From Burkholderiales bacterium PBB6 (GTDB lineage: Bacteria; Pseudomonadota; Gammaproteobacteria; Burkholderiales; Burkholderiaceae_C), in NCBI GenBank assembly GCA_002255925.1, contig NKIH01000002.1:496001-560000 (forward strand): a stretch of 64,000 bases of DNA, in the 5' to 3' direction. This document shows, piece by piece, positions 28,332-37,289 of this stretch. Below the pieces are notes generated by a model. It was not told the origin of the DNA. It was given only the letters and a program-made list of their open reading frames with translations, and ran no database searches. How positions within the stretch are numbered: position 1 is the stretch's first letter; every line of letters begins with the position of its first letter. The position numbers were made by a program, and so were the translations under genes.

Positions 28332-31300
28332 CTGAATCCGCCTCCCGACCGCCCGCACCGCCGGCCCCCGCCCGCTCGTCCCCAGCCAGCCCCGCGGCCC
28401 GCCCGCCTCGGCCCGCCCGACCGCCCCGGGTGGTCACGCCGGTGCCGCCCATCACTTTCCCCGACAGCCTGCCCGTCAGTGCCCGGCGCGACGACATCGC
28501 CCAGGCCATCCAGCAGCATCAGGTGGTCATCGTCTGCGGTGAAACCGGCTCGGGCAAAACCACCCAGTTGCCCAAACTGGCGCTGGCCCTCGGCCGCGGC
28601 TGGGGCGCTGGTGGCGCCGGGCTGATCGGCCACACCCAGCCGCGCCGGATTGCGGCCAGCTCGGTGGCCAAGCGCATTGCCGAAGAGCTGAACTCGCCGC
28701 TGGGTGAGGTGGTGGGCTACAAGGTGCGGTTCCAGGACCGCCTGCAGCCCGGCGCCAGCGTCAAGCTGATGACCGACGGCATCTTGCTGGCGGAAACCCA
28801 GACCGACCCGCTGCTCAAGGCCTACGACACGCTGATCATCGACGAGGCCCACGAGCGCAGCCTCAACATCGACTTCCTGCTGGGTTACCTGCGGCAGATC
28901 CTGCCGCGCCGGCCTGACCTGAAGATCATCGTCACCTCGGCCACGATCGATGCCGACCGGTTCGCCCGGCACTTCGAATCGCGCCAGGGCCCGGCGCCGG
29001 TCATCATGGTCAGCGGCCGCACCTTCCCGGTGGAGCAGCGCTGGCGCTCGTTCGAGGAAACCCGCGAATTTGATCTGGACGATGCCATCGCCGATGCGGT
29101 GGACGAGCTCTGGCGCGAAGGCCCCGGCGACATCCTCGTGTTCCTGCCCGGCGAGCGCGAGATCCGCGAAGCCGCCGACCACCTGCGCAAACACCTGGCC
29201 CAGCAGCACCGCCACGGCCCGCAGCCTGAAATCCTGCCGCTGTTCGCCCGCCTGAGCCAGCAGGAGCAGGACCGCGTCTTCCAGGCCGGCAACGGCCGCC
29301 GCATCGTGCTGGCCACCAACGTGGCCGAAACCTCGCTGACGGTGCCGGGCATCCGCTACGTGATCGACGCGGGCCTGGCCCGGGTGAAGCGCTACAGCTA
29401 CCGCAACAAGGTCGAGCAGCTGCAGATCGAGGCGATCAGCCAGGCGGCGGCCAACCAGCGCGCGGGCCGTTGCGGCCGTGTCTCCAACGGCATCTGCATC
29501 CGGCTGTATGACGAGAAGGATTTCAACGGCCGGCCGCGTTTCACCGACCCCGAAATCCTGCGCTCGTCGCTGGCCGGGGTCATCCTGCGCATGAAGGCGC
29601 TGGGCCTGGGGCAGGTCGAGGACTTCCCCTTCCTGGAAGCGCCGCCGAAGAAGGCCATTGCCGACGGTTACGCCCTGCTGGGTGAGCTGGGTGCGGTGGA
29701 CGACAACAACGACCTCACGCCGATCGGCAAAGAGCTCTCGAAGCTGCCGCTCGACCCGCGCGTGGGCCGCATGATCATCGAGGCGCGCGACCGCCAGAGC
29801 CTGAACGAAGTGCTGATCATCGCGTCGGCCCTGACCGGCCAGGACGTGCGTGACCGCCCGCTGGAAGCCCAGCAAGCCGCCGACGAGAAGCACAAGAAGT
29901 TCGACGACGAGCGCTCCGAGTTCATGGGCTACCTCAAGCTGTGGCACTGGATCGAGGAGGGGCGTGGCCGTGCGGGTGCGGCGCCTGCGCCGGAATCGGC
30001 CGCGCACAAGCTGAGCAACCGCCAGCAAGAGCAGCGGCTGCGCGACAGCTTCGTCAGCCCGCGCCGGGTGCGCGAATGGCGTGACATCTATTCGCAGCTG
30101 CACACGGTGGTGGCCGAACACGGCTGGCGCCTGAACAACAGCCCCGCCACCTACGACCAGGTGCACCTGGCGATGCTGGCCGGCCTGCTGGGTAACCTGG
30201 GCTGCAAGTCGGACGACGAAGACTGGTACCTCGGCGCCCGCGGCATCAAGTTCTGGCGCCACCCCGGCGCGCACCTGAGCAAGAAGCCGGGCCGCTGGTT
30301 GGTGGCCGCCGAGCTGGTTGAAACCACGCGCCTGTTCGGCCGTGGCCTGGCCGCGATCGACCCGCAGTGGATTCCGCAGATCGCCGGTCACTTGCTGAAA
30401 ACCCAGCTGCTGGAGCCGCACTGGGAAAAGAAGGCCGCCGAGGTCATCGCGCTGGAGCGCGCCACGCTGTACGGCATCGTCGTCTACAACAACCGGCGGG
30501 TGAACTTCGGCAACATCGATGCGCCGGCCGCCCGCGAAATCTTCATCCGCGAAGCGCTGGTGAACGGTGAGTGGGACGTGCGTCTGCCGTTCCTGACGCA
30601 CAACCGCAAGATGATTGCGCAGGTGCAGGAGCTGGAACACAAGTCGCGCCGGCAAGACGTGCTGGTGGACGAAGAGCTGATCTTTGCCTACTACGACCAG
30701 CAACTGCCGCGTGAGGTGGTGAGTGGCGCCACCTTCGAGCGCTGGTACCGCGACGCGCTGCGCCAGAACCCGCAGTTGCTGCAGCTCACCCGTGAAGAGC
30801 TGATGCGCCATGAGGCCGCCGGCATCACCTCGTCGGCCTTCCCGAAGACCATCCGCCTGGGCGGTGTGGATTGCGTGGCCACCTACCTGCATGAGCCGGG
30901 TGACCCCAAAGACGGCGTGACGGTGACCGTGCCGATCTACGCCCTGAACCAGGTCAGCGATGACCGCTGTGACTGGTTGGTGCCCGGCATGCTGACGCCC
31001 AAGGTGCTGGCGCTGTTCAAGACGTTGCACCAGCGCCCGCGTTCACGCCTGGTGCCTTTGCCTGAGGCGGCCACCGAGTTTTGCGAGCTGGCCAACTTCG
31101 GCCAGGGCAACCTGGTGGAGGTGATGCTGCGCGCGGTGCGTGAGCGCACCCAGATCGCCGTGCAGCGCAACGACTTCAAGCTGGAGCAGCTGCCGCCCCA
31201 CCTGTTCATGAACTTCCGCGTGGTGGACGAGCATGGCCACCAGCTGGGCATGGGCCGGCAGCTCGCCACCTTGAAGGCCGAGCTGGGCGGCCAGGCGCGC

Positions 31301-32299
31301 TCGGCGTTCCAGGCGCTGGCCGCCTTGAAGATGGCCGAGCCGCCGGCAGCGCCGCGTGCAGCCCCGCAGCCGGGCAACGGTGCCCAGCCCCCGGGCCGGG
31401 GTGTGGTGGCCGCCGTGAGGGCGCCCGCGCCGCCGCCGGCCGATGCCCCCGCCGCCCGTTACACCGCCTGGACCTTTGCCGAGCTGCCCGAGCTGATGGA
31501 GATCCGCAAGGCGGGCCAGACGCTGATCGGCTTCCCGGCGCTGATCGACAAGGGTGCGCACGTCGAGATCGAGGTGTTTGATGAGCCCGACGTGGCCGCC
31601 GCCCGCCACCGCGCCGGTTTGCGCCGCCTGGTGGCGCTGCAGATCAAGGAGCCACTGAAGTACCTCGAGAAGAACATCCCCGAGCTGACCAAGATGGCGG
31701 TGGCCTTCATGCCGCTGGGCACGGCCGAAGAGCTGCGTGAGCAGATCATCGACGTGGCGCTCGACCGGGCCTTCCTGCAAGACCCGCTGCCGCAGGACAA
31801 GTTCGCCTTCGACAAGCGCATCGAGGAAGGCCGCACCCGCCTGAACCTGATCGCCCAGGAGGTGGCGCGGCTGTGTGGCGTGATTCTGGTGGAGTTCGCG
31901 GCGGCCCAGCGCAAGATCAAGGACAGCAAGCCGCCCAAGGAGGTGGCTGAAGACCTGGCCGCGCAGTTGCAGCGCCTGATGCCCAAGCGCTTCGTGCTGG
32001 CCGCCAGCTATGTGCAGCTGCAGCACTATCCGCGCTACCTCAAGGGCGTGGTGATGCGGCTCGACAAGCTGCGCGCCGACCCCACCCGCGACAGCCAGCG
32101 CCTGGCCGAGCTGCGGCCGCTGGAGACGCGCTACCTGCGTCGGCTGGCCGAGCTGAAGGGGCAGGGCGATGCCCGCATGGACGACTTCCGCTGGCAACTC
32201 GAAGAGCTGCGCATCAGCCTGTTCGCGCAGGAGCTGCGCACGCCGCAGCCGGTGTCGGTGAAGCGGCTGGACAAGACCTGGGCCCAGCTGTCGAGCTGA
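28328..32299 (+). CDS. hrpA: ATP-dependent RNA helicase HrpA (DEAH box)
   Basis: A 1323-residue DEAH helicase, close to the usual ~1300. After a Pro/Ala-rich N-terminus come Walker A VCGETGSGKTTQLPK, LIIDEAHERSLNIDFLLGYL (the DEAH box), SATIDADRF, and QRAGRCGRV of motif VI. The long C-terminal region (DUF3418-like) is typical of HrpA, including YLEKNIPELTKMAV. HrpA acts on ribosome and mRNA processing. GTG 28328 is inferred from its GTGA overlap with the previous gene; upstream in-frame residues are out-of-frame shadow. Confidence 0.95.
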   Translation: MTESASRPPAPPAPARSSPASPAARPPRPARPPRVVTPVPPITFPDSLPVSARRDDIAQAIQQHQVVIVCGETGSGKTTQLPKLALALGRGWGAGGAGLIGHTQPRRIAASSVAKRIAEELNSPLGEVVGYKVRFQDRLQPGASVKLMTDGILLAETQTDPLLKAYDTLIIDEAHERSLNIDFLLGYLRQILPRRPDLKIIVTSATIDADRFARHFESRQGPAPVIMVSGRTFPVEQRWRSFEETREFDLDDAIADAVDELWREGPGDILVFLPGEREIREAADHLRKHLAQQHRHGPQPEILPLFARLSQQEQDRVFQAGNGRRIVLATNVAETSLTVPGIRYVIDAGLARVKRYSYRNKVEQLQIEAISQAAANQRAGRCGRVSNGICIRLYDEKDFNGRPRFTDPEILRSSLAGVILRMKALGLGQVEDFPFLEAPPKKAIADGYALLGELGAVDDNNDLTPIGKELSKLPLDPRVGRMIIEARDRQSLNEVLIIASALTGQDVRDRPLEAQQAADEKHKKFDDERSEFMGYLKLWHWIEEGRGRAGAAPAPESAAHKLSNRQQEQRLRDSFVSPRRVREWRDIYSQLHTVVAEHGWRLNNSPATYDQVHLAMLAGLLGNLGCKSDDEDWYLGARGIKFWRHPGAHLSKKPGRWLVAAELVETTRLFGRGLAAIDPQWIPQIAGHLLKTQLLEPHWEKKAAEVIALERATLYGIVVYNNRRVNFGNIDAPAAREIFIREALVNGEWDVRLPFLTHNRKMIAQVQELEHKSRRQDVLVDEELIFAYYDQQLPREVVSGATFERWYRDALRQNPQLLQLTREELMRHEAAGITSSAFPKTIRLGGVDCVATYLHEPGDPKDGVTVTVPIYALNQVSDDRCDWLVPGMLTPKVLALFKTLHQRPRSRLVPLPEAATEFCELANFGQGNLVEVMLRAVRERTQIAVQRNDFKLEQLPPHLFMNFRVVDEHGHQLGMGRQLATLKAELGGQARSAFQALAALKMAEPPAAPRAAPQPGNGAQPPGRGVVAAVRAPAPPPADAPAARYTAWTFAELPELMEIRKAGQTLIGFPALIDKGAHVEIEVFDEPDVAAARHRAGLRRLVALQIKEPLKYLEKNIPELTKMAVAFMPLGTAEELREQIIDVALDRAFLQDPLPQDKFAFDKRIEEGRTRLNLIAQEVARLCGVILVEFAAAQRKIKDSKPPKEVAEDLAAQLQRLMPKRFVLAASYVQLQHYPRYLKGVVMRLDKLRADPTRDSQRLAELRPLETRYLRRLAELKGQGDARMDDFRWQLEELRISLFAQELRTPQPVSVKRLDKTWAQLSS

Positions 32300-32324
32300 G
32301 CCTCAGGGAGTCGTCAGTGACGGC

Positions 32325-33020
32325 TCAGTGGTGGAGCGCATGCCCCAGGCAGCGCCCCATCAAGCGCTCGAAACCCGGGTCCAGCCGCATCGCGGGCTGG
32401 GGCAAATACTGGCCGGCCCATGAGCGCAGCAGGGCGCCTGCGTGTGGCACGCCGGTGAGTGCCAGGGCTGCGTCGGCGCCCAGGTCGTCTTCACGCACGC
32501 TCAGCAGGCGTTCCAGCACCTCGCGGGCGGCGTAGCTGCCACCGGGGGTCAGGCTGGGACCGTCCAGCAGTTCGATCTGCGCCTGCCAGATGCTCGTCAC
32601 CTGCAGGCTGATGGCGGGCTGGGCCATGCCGGCCAGCACGGCCCGCGTGGCGGGGTCCTGGCCCATCAGCAGGGCAATGCCCAGCACGAGGTCGGCCACG
32701 CCCACGTCGTAATCCAGGCGGTGGTTCACGCCGGCCCGGTGGGCTTCATGGGCGGGGTCGCCCGTCACGCCATAACCGAGTTGCAGGGCGGGAATGTGGC
32801 GGGTGTCGGCACGCGTGCGCAGGTGGTGCACCAGCGCCAGGCCGGCCGCGTTCTGCGCGCCGGCATTGACGATGAGCAGCCGAATGGGGGTGACCTTCAG
32901 GAGGGCCAGGGCCTCCCAGGGCTGTTCCGCCTCGAAGACCTTCCAGCCTACGGCGTTCAGCAAGTCAACCACCACACGTCGCCGTGTGGGGACCGGGTCG
33001 AGGACGAGGATATTGCTCAT
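32325..33020 (-). CDS. Degenerate receiver-domain protein
   Basis: A 231-residue protein. Residues 1-120 have receiver-like order (MSNILVLDPVPTRRRVVVDLL ... IRLLIVNAGAQNAAGLALV ... HIPALQLGYG), but the phospho-acceptor position holds Asn in LLIVNAG and the acidic pair is reduced to one Asp. It is probably a pseudo-receiver that cannot be phosphorylated. The C-terminal half is helical and unrecognised. It is the last gene of the left chemosensory arm, 54 bases after cheY with a hairpin between, and converges on hrpA with 25 bases between the stops. Confidence 0.6.
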   Translation of the reverse strand: MSNILVLDPVPTRRRVVVDLLNAVGWKVFEAEQPWEALALLKVTPIRLLIVNAGAQNAAGLALVHHLRTRADTRHIPALQLGYGVTGDPAHEAHRAGVNHRLDYDVGVADLVLGIALLMGQDPATRAVLAGMAQPAISLQVTSIWQAQIELLDGPSLTPGGSYAAREVLERLLSVREDDLGADAALALTGVPHAGALLRSWAGQYLPQPAMRLDPGFERLMGRCLGHALHH

Positions 33021-33038
33021 ACCTTGTTATCGACCCTG

Positions 33039-33067
33039 CACGACCCGGCTTGAGAGCCGGTGTCGTG
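33039..33067 (-). promoter_or_regulatory. Strong hairpin between cheY and the pseudo-receiver gene
   Basis: CACGACCCGGCT (33039-33050) pairs with AGCCGGTGTCGTG (33055-33067) with one bulged T and a TGAG loop. No T-run follows on the minus strand. It may reduce read-through or protect the upstream mRNA. Confidence 0.45.
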
Positions 33068-33074
33068 TGCTGAT

Positions 33075-33452
33075 TCAGCGAACTGGCGCCGTGTTGCCGA
33101 GGTATTCGGCGATCAGCTTGAGCAGCTCATTGCCGCCCACGGGCTTGATCATCCAGGCGGTGGCGCCCGCAGCCTTGGCGCGGTCCCGCAGGCCACGCTG
33201 GCCCTGGGTGGTCAGGGCCACGATGGGGGTGAAGCGCAGCAATTGTCTGGCCGCGGCAATCAGCGCCAGGCCGTCCAGGCGCGGCATCATGATGTCGGTC
33301 AGCAGCAGGTCAGGGCGCAAGCCGCCGTTCAGCAGGTCCAGCGCGGCCTGGCCGTCTTCGGCCGTCACCACGGTGTGGCCGGCCAGCGTCAGGGACATCT
33401 CGATGCTGCGACGCATGGTCGGCGAGTCATCGGCGATCAGGATGGTGCTCAT
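33075..33452 (-). CDS. CheY-like single-domain response regulator
   Basis: A 125-residue stand-alone receiver. The acidic pair is in ILIADDSPTMRR, the phospho-Asp in LLLTDIMMPRLDG, the switch Thr in IVALTTQGQ, and Lys in WMIKPVGGNEL. It follows the membrane MCP at 33468-34712 by 15 bases. It closely resembles the regulators at 34721 and 52354 and is probably a third copy of that type. Output partner unknown (flagellar or pilus). Confidence 0.92.
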   Translation of the reverse strand: MSTILIADDSPTMRRSIEMSLTLAGHTVVTAEDGQAALDLLNGGLRPDLLLTDIMMPRLDGLALIAAARQLLRFTPIVALTTQGQRGLRDRAKAAGATAWMIKPVGGNELLKLIAEYLGNTAPVR

Positions 33453-33467
33453 GGGTGCATGCCCGCT

Positions 33468-34712
33468 TCAGAACATCTCGATGCGCGGGCCGTTGGCCGT
33501 TGCCAATGTCAGGCCTTGTGCATCTTGTGGCCCTTGCGGGACGCAGGTCACTTCGGGATCAGGCTGACCGAGGCCGCGCGAGTGAGCCACCCGCTGCGAA
33601 TGCATCACGTAGTTCTGTGTCCAGAGCGCGAGCAGCTCCTCCAGCATCACCGGCGGTGGCGGGGCGTCGCCACCAATCAGACGGTACAGCTGCGAGAAGT
33701 GGTCGGACAGGCTGCCCAGCGCCGTGTTGATCTGCTCCAGCAGCTGCCGGTTGATGTCCTGGAACTGCATGTCGCCCAGCGTGTCGATGATGTCGACCGT
33801 CACCGTCTGCATGCCGTTTTCCATGTCGGTACTGAGGCTGCTGAGGTAGGGCACCACGTCCGCCAGCGTGGCGCTCATGGTCTGGATGTGTTCGGCGATT
33901 TCACCCAGTTGCTTGGCCGCGCTGGCGCCTTGCATGTCCTGGGCCGACTTCACCTGCTCGTCGATGGTCTGGGCAGCGGCGGTGATGCCGTCGCTGATCT
34001 GGCGGGCGGCTTCGGCCGTCTGGGTCGAGAGGCGGCGCACCTCGGCGGCCACCACCTTGAAGCCGGCACCTTCCTGGCCGGCGCGTGCGGCCTCGATCGA
34101 GGCATTGATGGCCAGCAGATTGGTCTGGCGCGAGATGTCGGCGATCAGCGCTGCCAGCGGGGTGAGCTTGCGCACCTTGTCAGCCACCGCGCGCACGCGC
34201 TCCTGGCTCTGCTGGCGTTCGCTTTCGAACACCTGCTGGTGCTGGGCCAGGCTGGAGACGGCCGCGCCGTGCTCGCCGGCACGGCTGAGCGAATCGGCCG
34301 AGAGGCTGTGCGAGCGGTTCACCGCATGCATCACCCGGGTCTGCAGATCCACGGCATTGGCATGCACCCGGTTCATGCGGTCCATCATCGACATGACCGC
34401 GGTTTCCGAGGTCTGGATGGTGGAGGTGACTTGCTGCTTCAGCACGCCGAAGGCCTGCTGCAGCGTGTTGATGTCCTGCACCACGACGTCGGTGGCCGTG
34501 GCGGTTTTGGCGATGCGCATGCGCGGTTGCAGCGTGCCGACCAGCGAGCCGGAGATCACGCCCACCGCCACCGCCAGGATGTGGCCGATGTCGACCCAGG
34601 CCGGCCAGATCCAGTGGGCCACCGCCATCGCGGCGATCATGGCGCACAGCAGCAACGTGCGGTTGCGCAGGTGGTGAGACACCTTGTCCTTGGGGAGGTG
34701 GGAATCAGGCAT
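33468..34712 (-). CDS. Membrane-anchored methyl-accepting chemotaxis protein
   Basis: A 414-residue MCP without a periplasmic sensor domain. Two close membrane segments (about 19-36 and 41-60) are joined by a few residues. The signalling tip [19 protein letters not shown] lies near 195-213, followed by [13 protein letters not shown] later QFQDINRQ motif and a C-terminal IEMF are shared with the homologue at 52739-53992. It could sense membrane state or take input laterally. ATG 34712 follows GAGGGG; the GTG at 34724 overlaps the previous stop and is an alternative. Confidence 0.9.
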   Translation of the reverse strand: MPDSHLPKDKVSHHLRNRTLLLCAMIAAMAVAHWIWPAWVDIGHILAVAVGVISGSLVGTLQPRMRIAKTATATDVVVQDINTLQQAFGVLKQQVTSTIQTSETAVMSMMDRMNRVHANAVDLQTRVMHAVNRSHSLSADSLSRAGEHGAAVSSLAQHQQVFESERQQSQERVRAVADKVRKLTPLAALIADISRQTNLLAINASIEAARAGQEGAGFKVVAAEVRRLSTQTAEAARQISDGITAAAQTIDEQVKSAQDMQGASAAKQLGEIAEHIQTMSATLADVVPYLSSLSTDMENGMQTVTVDIIDTLGDMQFQDINRQLLEQINTALGSLSDHFSQLYRLIGGDAPPPPVMLEELLALWTQNYVMHSQRVAHSRGLGQPDPEVTCVPQGPQDAQGLTLATANGPRIEMF

Positions 34713-34720
34713 GGAACCCC

Positions 34721-35086
34721 TCACGCGCCAGGCAGTACTTGCTTGATCACTTTCACCAGCTCGGCGCCGCCGACCGGTTTCACCAGCCAGCCCGTGGCGC
34801 CGCTTTTCTTGGCTTCGTCGCGTTTGCCCTGTTGGCTTTCGGTGGTCAGGGCCAGGATGGGCGTGAAGCGCAGCAGCTTGCGCGCTTCCTTGATCAGGGC
34901 GATCCCGTCCATCCGCGGCATGTTGATGTCCGTGATGATCAGGTCGGGCTTCAGGCCGGACTTCAACTTCGTCAGGGCAGCTTCGCCGTCGCCGGCGGTA
35001 TCTACCTTGAATCCGCTGATCTCCAGAGTGCCCTTGAGGCTCATCAGCATCGTGGCCGAATCGTCCACCAGAAACACGCTCTTCAT
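34721..35086 (-). CDS. CheY-like response regulator
   Basis: A 121-residue receiver: acidic pair in [10 protein letters not shown], phospho-Asp in [13 protein letters not shown], Thr in LALTTESQ, Lys in [12 protein letters not shown], and the ending [11 protein letters not shown]. That last segment is identical in type to the end of the 52354-52728 regulator (VIKQVLPGA), so the two are arm-to-arm paralogues. The second of two adjacent ATGs (35086) has AAGGA six bases upstream. The gene stands behind the candidate sigma-28 promoter. Confidence 0.93.
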   Translation of the reverse strand: MKSVFLVDDSATMLMSLKGTLEISGFKVDTAGDGEAALTKLKSGLKPDLIITDINMPRMDGIALIKEARKLLRFTPILALTTESQQGKRDEAKKSGATGWLVKPVGGAELVKVIKQVLPGA

Positions 35087-35165
35087 CATCTGTCCTTCAG
35101 GCAATTGGGGTCGTGTGATGCGCGAAGCACCAACCGGAGCCGTTTGCGCGGCTCCCACCACACGG

Positions 35166-35192
35166 TTAACGGCCGATGTGGTGAGGTCTTAA
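35166..35192 (-). promoter_or_regulatory. Candidate FliA (sigma-28) promoter
   Basis: On the minus strand TTAA (35192-35189), 15 bases, then GCCGTTAA (35173-35166). The FliA consensus is TAAA-N15-GCCGATAA, so 3 of 4 and 7 of 8 positions match with exact spacing. It lies about 80 bases before the cheY-like gene at 34721-35086, in the 192-base gap between cheR and that gene. Confidence 0.6.
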
Positions 35193-35278
35193 CTGTGGCT
35201 TTTACTTGTCAGCAGGAAAGCCATGAATTCATCGACGATTTGTGCCCAATTCCTCGCACTTCGGGCTGCCGGCAGCGG

Positions 35279-36124
35279 TCAAGCCTTCTTCTGGTAGATC
35301 AACGCGTCGGGGAAGCGGCGCATCTCGAAGCCCTTGGGGCCGTGGCCGATCGACTCGGAATGCCCGAGGCACAGGAAGCCCTGCGGGTTCAGGCTGGCGT
35401 GCAGGGCCTGCAGTGCGGTGTCGCGCGACTCGTCATCAAAATAGATCAGCAGGTTGCGGCAGAACACGATGTCGATATTCCTGAAATTCCGCGTCTCGGC
35501 CGGTTTGCACAGGTTCACCCGGCTGAATTCCACCGCGTCCACCAGATCGCGGCTGATCTCGAATTCGTCGTTGCCCACCGGCTTGAAGTATTTGCGCAGC
35601 AGGTTGGCCGGCAATTCCCCCACCGAGCGGCGCGAATAAACGCCCGTCTGGGCAGCGGCCAGCACCTGGGTGTCGATGTCCGAGGAGAGGATCTCCACGT
35701 CCACCTCGTTGATGTGGCGCCAGCGCTCCAGCAGGTAAATCGCGATCGAGTACGGCTCTTCGCCCGTGGACGAGGGCACCGACCAGATCCGGATGGTTTC
35801 GCCCGGGGCCTTGCGGGCCCGCACCTCGTTCATCAGGTGGTTGACCAGGCAGTCGAACTGGTAGGCCTCGCGGAAGAAATAGGTTTCGTTGACCGTCATC
35901 GCGTTCACCACGGCCTGGAATTCCAGGCCCTGGGTGTCGCCGCGCAATTGCCGGAACCAGCCGGCGAAATTGGGGGCGCGCTGGATGCGGATACGGTCTT
36001 GCAGGCGCTTTTCGAGGAAATAGCGCTTGCTGTCGTCAAACCAGATGCCGCTCTGGCGGTGGAAATAGGCGCTGAACTGGGCCAGGTCGTCCGGCGTGAT
36101 GGTCAGATCGGGGGCGTGGTTCAT
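35279..36124 (-). CDS. cheR: Chemotaxis methyltransferase CheR
   Basis: A 281-residue methyltransferase that adds methyl groups to receptor glutamates. The N-terminal helical domain has GIWFDDSKRYFLEKRL; MTVNETYFFREAYQF and IRIWSVPSSTGEEPYSIA form the SAM site; VFCRNLLIYFDDE follows. The usual Cys in WSAxCS is Pro here (WSVPSS), as in the other copy (WVLPSS). It overlaps cheB by one base (TGATG, start 36124) or four (start 36127). It is the left-arm copy. Confidence 0.94.
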   Translation of the reverse strand: MNHAPDLTITPDDLAQFSAYFHRQSGIWFDDSKRYFLEKRLQDRIRIQRAPNFAGWFRQLRGDTQGLEFQAVVNAMTVNETYFFREAYQFDCLVNHLMNEVRARKAPGETIRIWSVPSSTGEEPYSIAIYLLERWRHINEVDVEILSSDIDTQVLAAAQTGVYSRRSVGELPANLLRKYFKPVGNDEFEISRDLVDAVEFSRVNLCKPAETRNFRNIDIVFCRNLLIYFDDESRDTALQALHASLNPQGFLCLGHSESIGHGPKGFEMRRFPDALIYQKKA

Positions 36125-37287
36125 CATGCCTTGGCCCAGCTCAAGGCGGGCAGCCAGGCTGTCAATTGGGCGGCCACCTCGTGGCAAGGTTTCACCACAC
36201 CGGCGCCGCCGCGCTGGATCAGCTCGGCCGGCATGCCGAACACCACGGCGGTGTCCTCGGATTCAGCCAGGGTGCGGCCGCCGCGCTGGTGCAGCCGGGT
36301 CATCGCCGCAGCGCCGTCGTAGCCCATGCCGGTGAGCTGCACGCCGATGATGCGGGCGGGTGGCAGCAGGTCGAGTGCGCTGTCCACCATCACATCGACC
36401 GACGGGTGCCACGGGTGCGTGGGGCTCTCGGCGTGCGGCATCACCACCACGCGGCCCAGGCGCTCGGCCAGGATCATGTCGGTGCCACCGCGTCCGATGT
36501 AGATGTGGCCGGGCATCAGCGGCTTCACCGCGTCCACCTCGGCCACGCGCAGGGCGCACAAGCCGTTCATGCGCACGGCAAAGGCACTGGTGAAGTAGCT
36601 GGGCATGTGCTGGGCCACCACCACCGGCCAGGGGAAGTTGGCGGGCAACTGGGGCAGGATGTCCTCCAGCGTTCGCGGGCCGCCTGTGGACACGCCCACC
36701 AGCACCACGCCCGGGCAATGCAGCAGGGCGGTGGCGCTGGCGGCCTTCAGCCGCTGGGCCGCGGAGGCGGGCGCTGCCGCAGGTTGGGCGTTGGGCGCGT
36801 TGTCACGCGCAGCCCGGGTGGCCGCTGCTGGCGCTGTTCGCGTCGGTGCCTGTGTCGGGCGCCGTTCCGGCGTGGCGCGGTTGACCGGCCGGCGCACCTT
36901 GGCGCGGGCCGCCGCCTTCACCTTGGCCACCAGCACCGGACCCATGTCGCCCAGGCTCACCGACATCGTGCCGCCGGGCTTCTCGATGAAGTCCACGGCG
37001 CCCATGGCCATGGCTTCCAATGTGGCCATCGCGCCCTTGGCCGTGAGTGACGACACCATCACCACCGGGGTGGGGCGGGTCTGCATCATCAGCGACAGGG
37101 CGGTCAGGCCGTCCATCTCGGGCATGTTGATGTCGAGGGTCACAACATCGGGCTCCCAGCGTTCCAGCTCCACCAGGGCTTCCGCCCCGTTGCGGGCGAG
37201 GTGGACTTCGCATCCGGCCTCCGTCAGCACGCCACCGATCAGTCGGCGCATCAACGCAGAGTCGTCGACCACCATCACCCGTGTCAT
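36124..37287 (-). CDS. cheB: Chemotaxis methylesterase CheB
   Basis: A 387-residue CheB. The receiver (1-120) has MVVDDSALMRR and phospho-Asp in VVTLDINMPEMDG. An Ala/Arg/Pro-rich linker (about 140-195) leads to the esterase domain. There the catalytic Ser is in VGVSTGGPRTLEDIL, His in VVAQHMPSYF, and Asp in TGMGYDGAAA. It removes methyl groups from, and deamidates, receptors. It is 2 bases downstream of the triple-CheW gene. Confidence 0.96.
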   Translation of the reverse strand: MTRVMVVDDSALMRRLIGGVLTEAGCEVHLARNGAEALVELERWEPDVVTLDINMPEMDGLTALSLMMQTRPTPVVMVSSLTAKGAMATLEAMAMGAVDFIEKPGGTMSVSLGDMGPVLVAKVKAAARAKVRRPVNRATPERRPTQAPTRTAPAAATRAARDNAPNAQPAAAPASAAQRLKAASATALLHCPGVVLVGVSTGGPRTLEDILPQLPANFPWPVVVAQHMPSYFTSAFAVRMNGLCALRVAEVDAVKPLMPGHIYIGRGGTDMILAERLGRVVVMPHAESPTHPWHPSVDVMVDSALDLLPPARIIGVQLTGMGYDGAAAMTRLHQRGGRTLAESEDTAVVFGMPAELIQRGGAGVVKPCHEVAAQLTAWLPALSWAKA

Positions 37288-37289
37288 GG

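Noticed and set aside
28205-31030. 941-codon open frame on the minus strand opposite hrpA
   Set aside because: Composition (His/Gln/Arg/Val-rich, no domains) and exact antisense position to a conserved helicase mark it as a shadow of high-GC coding DNA.
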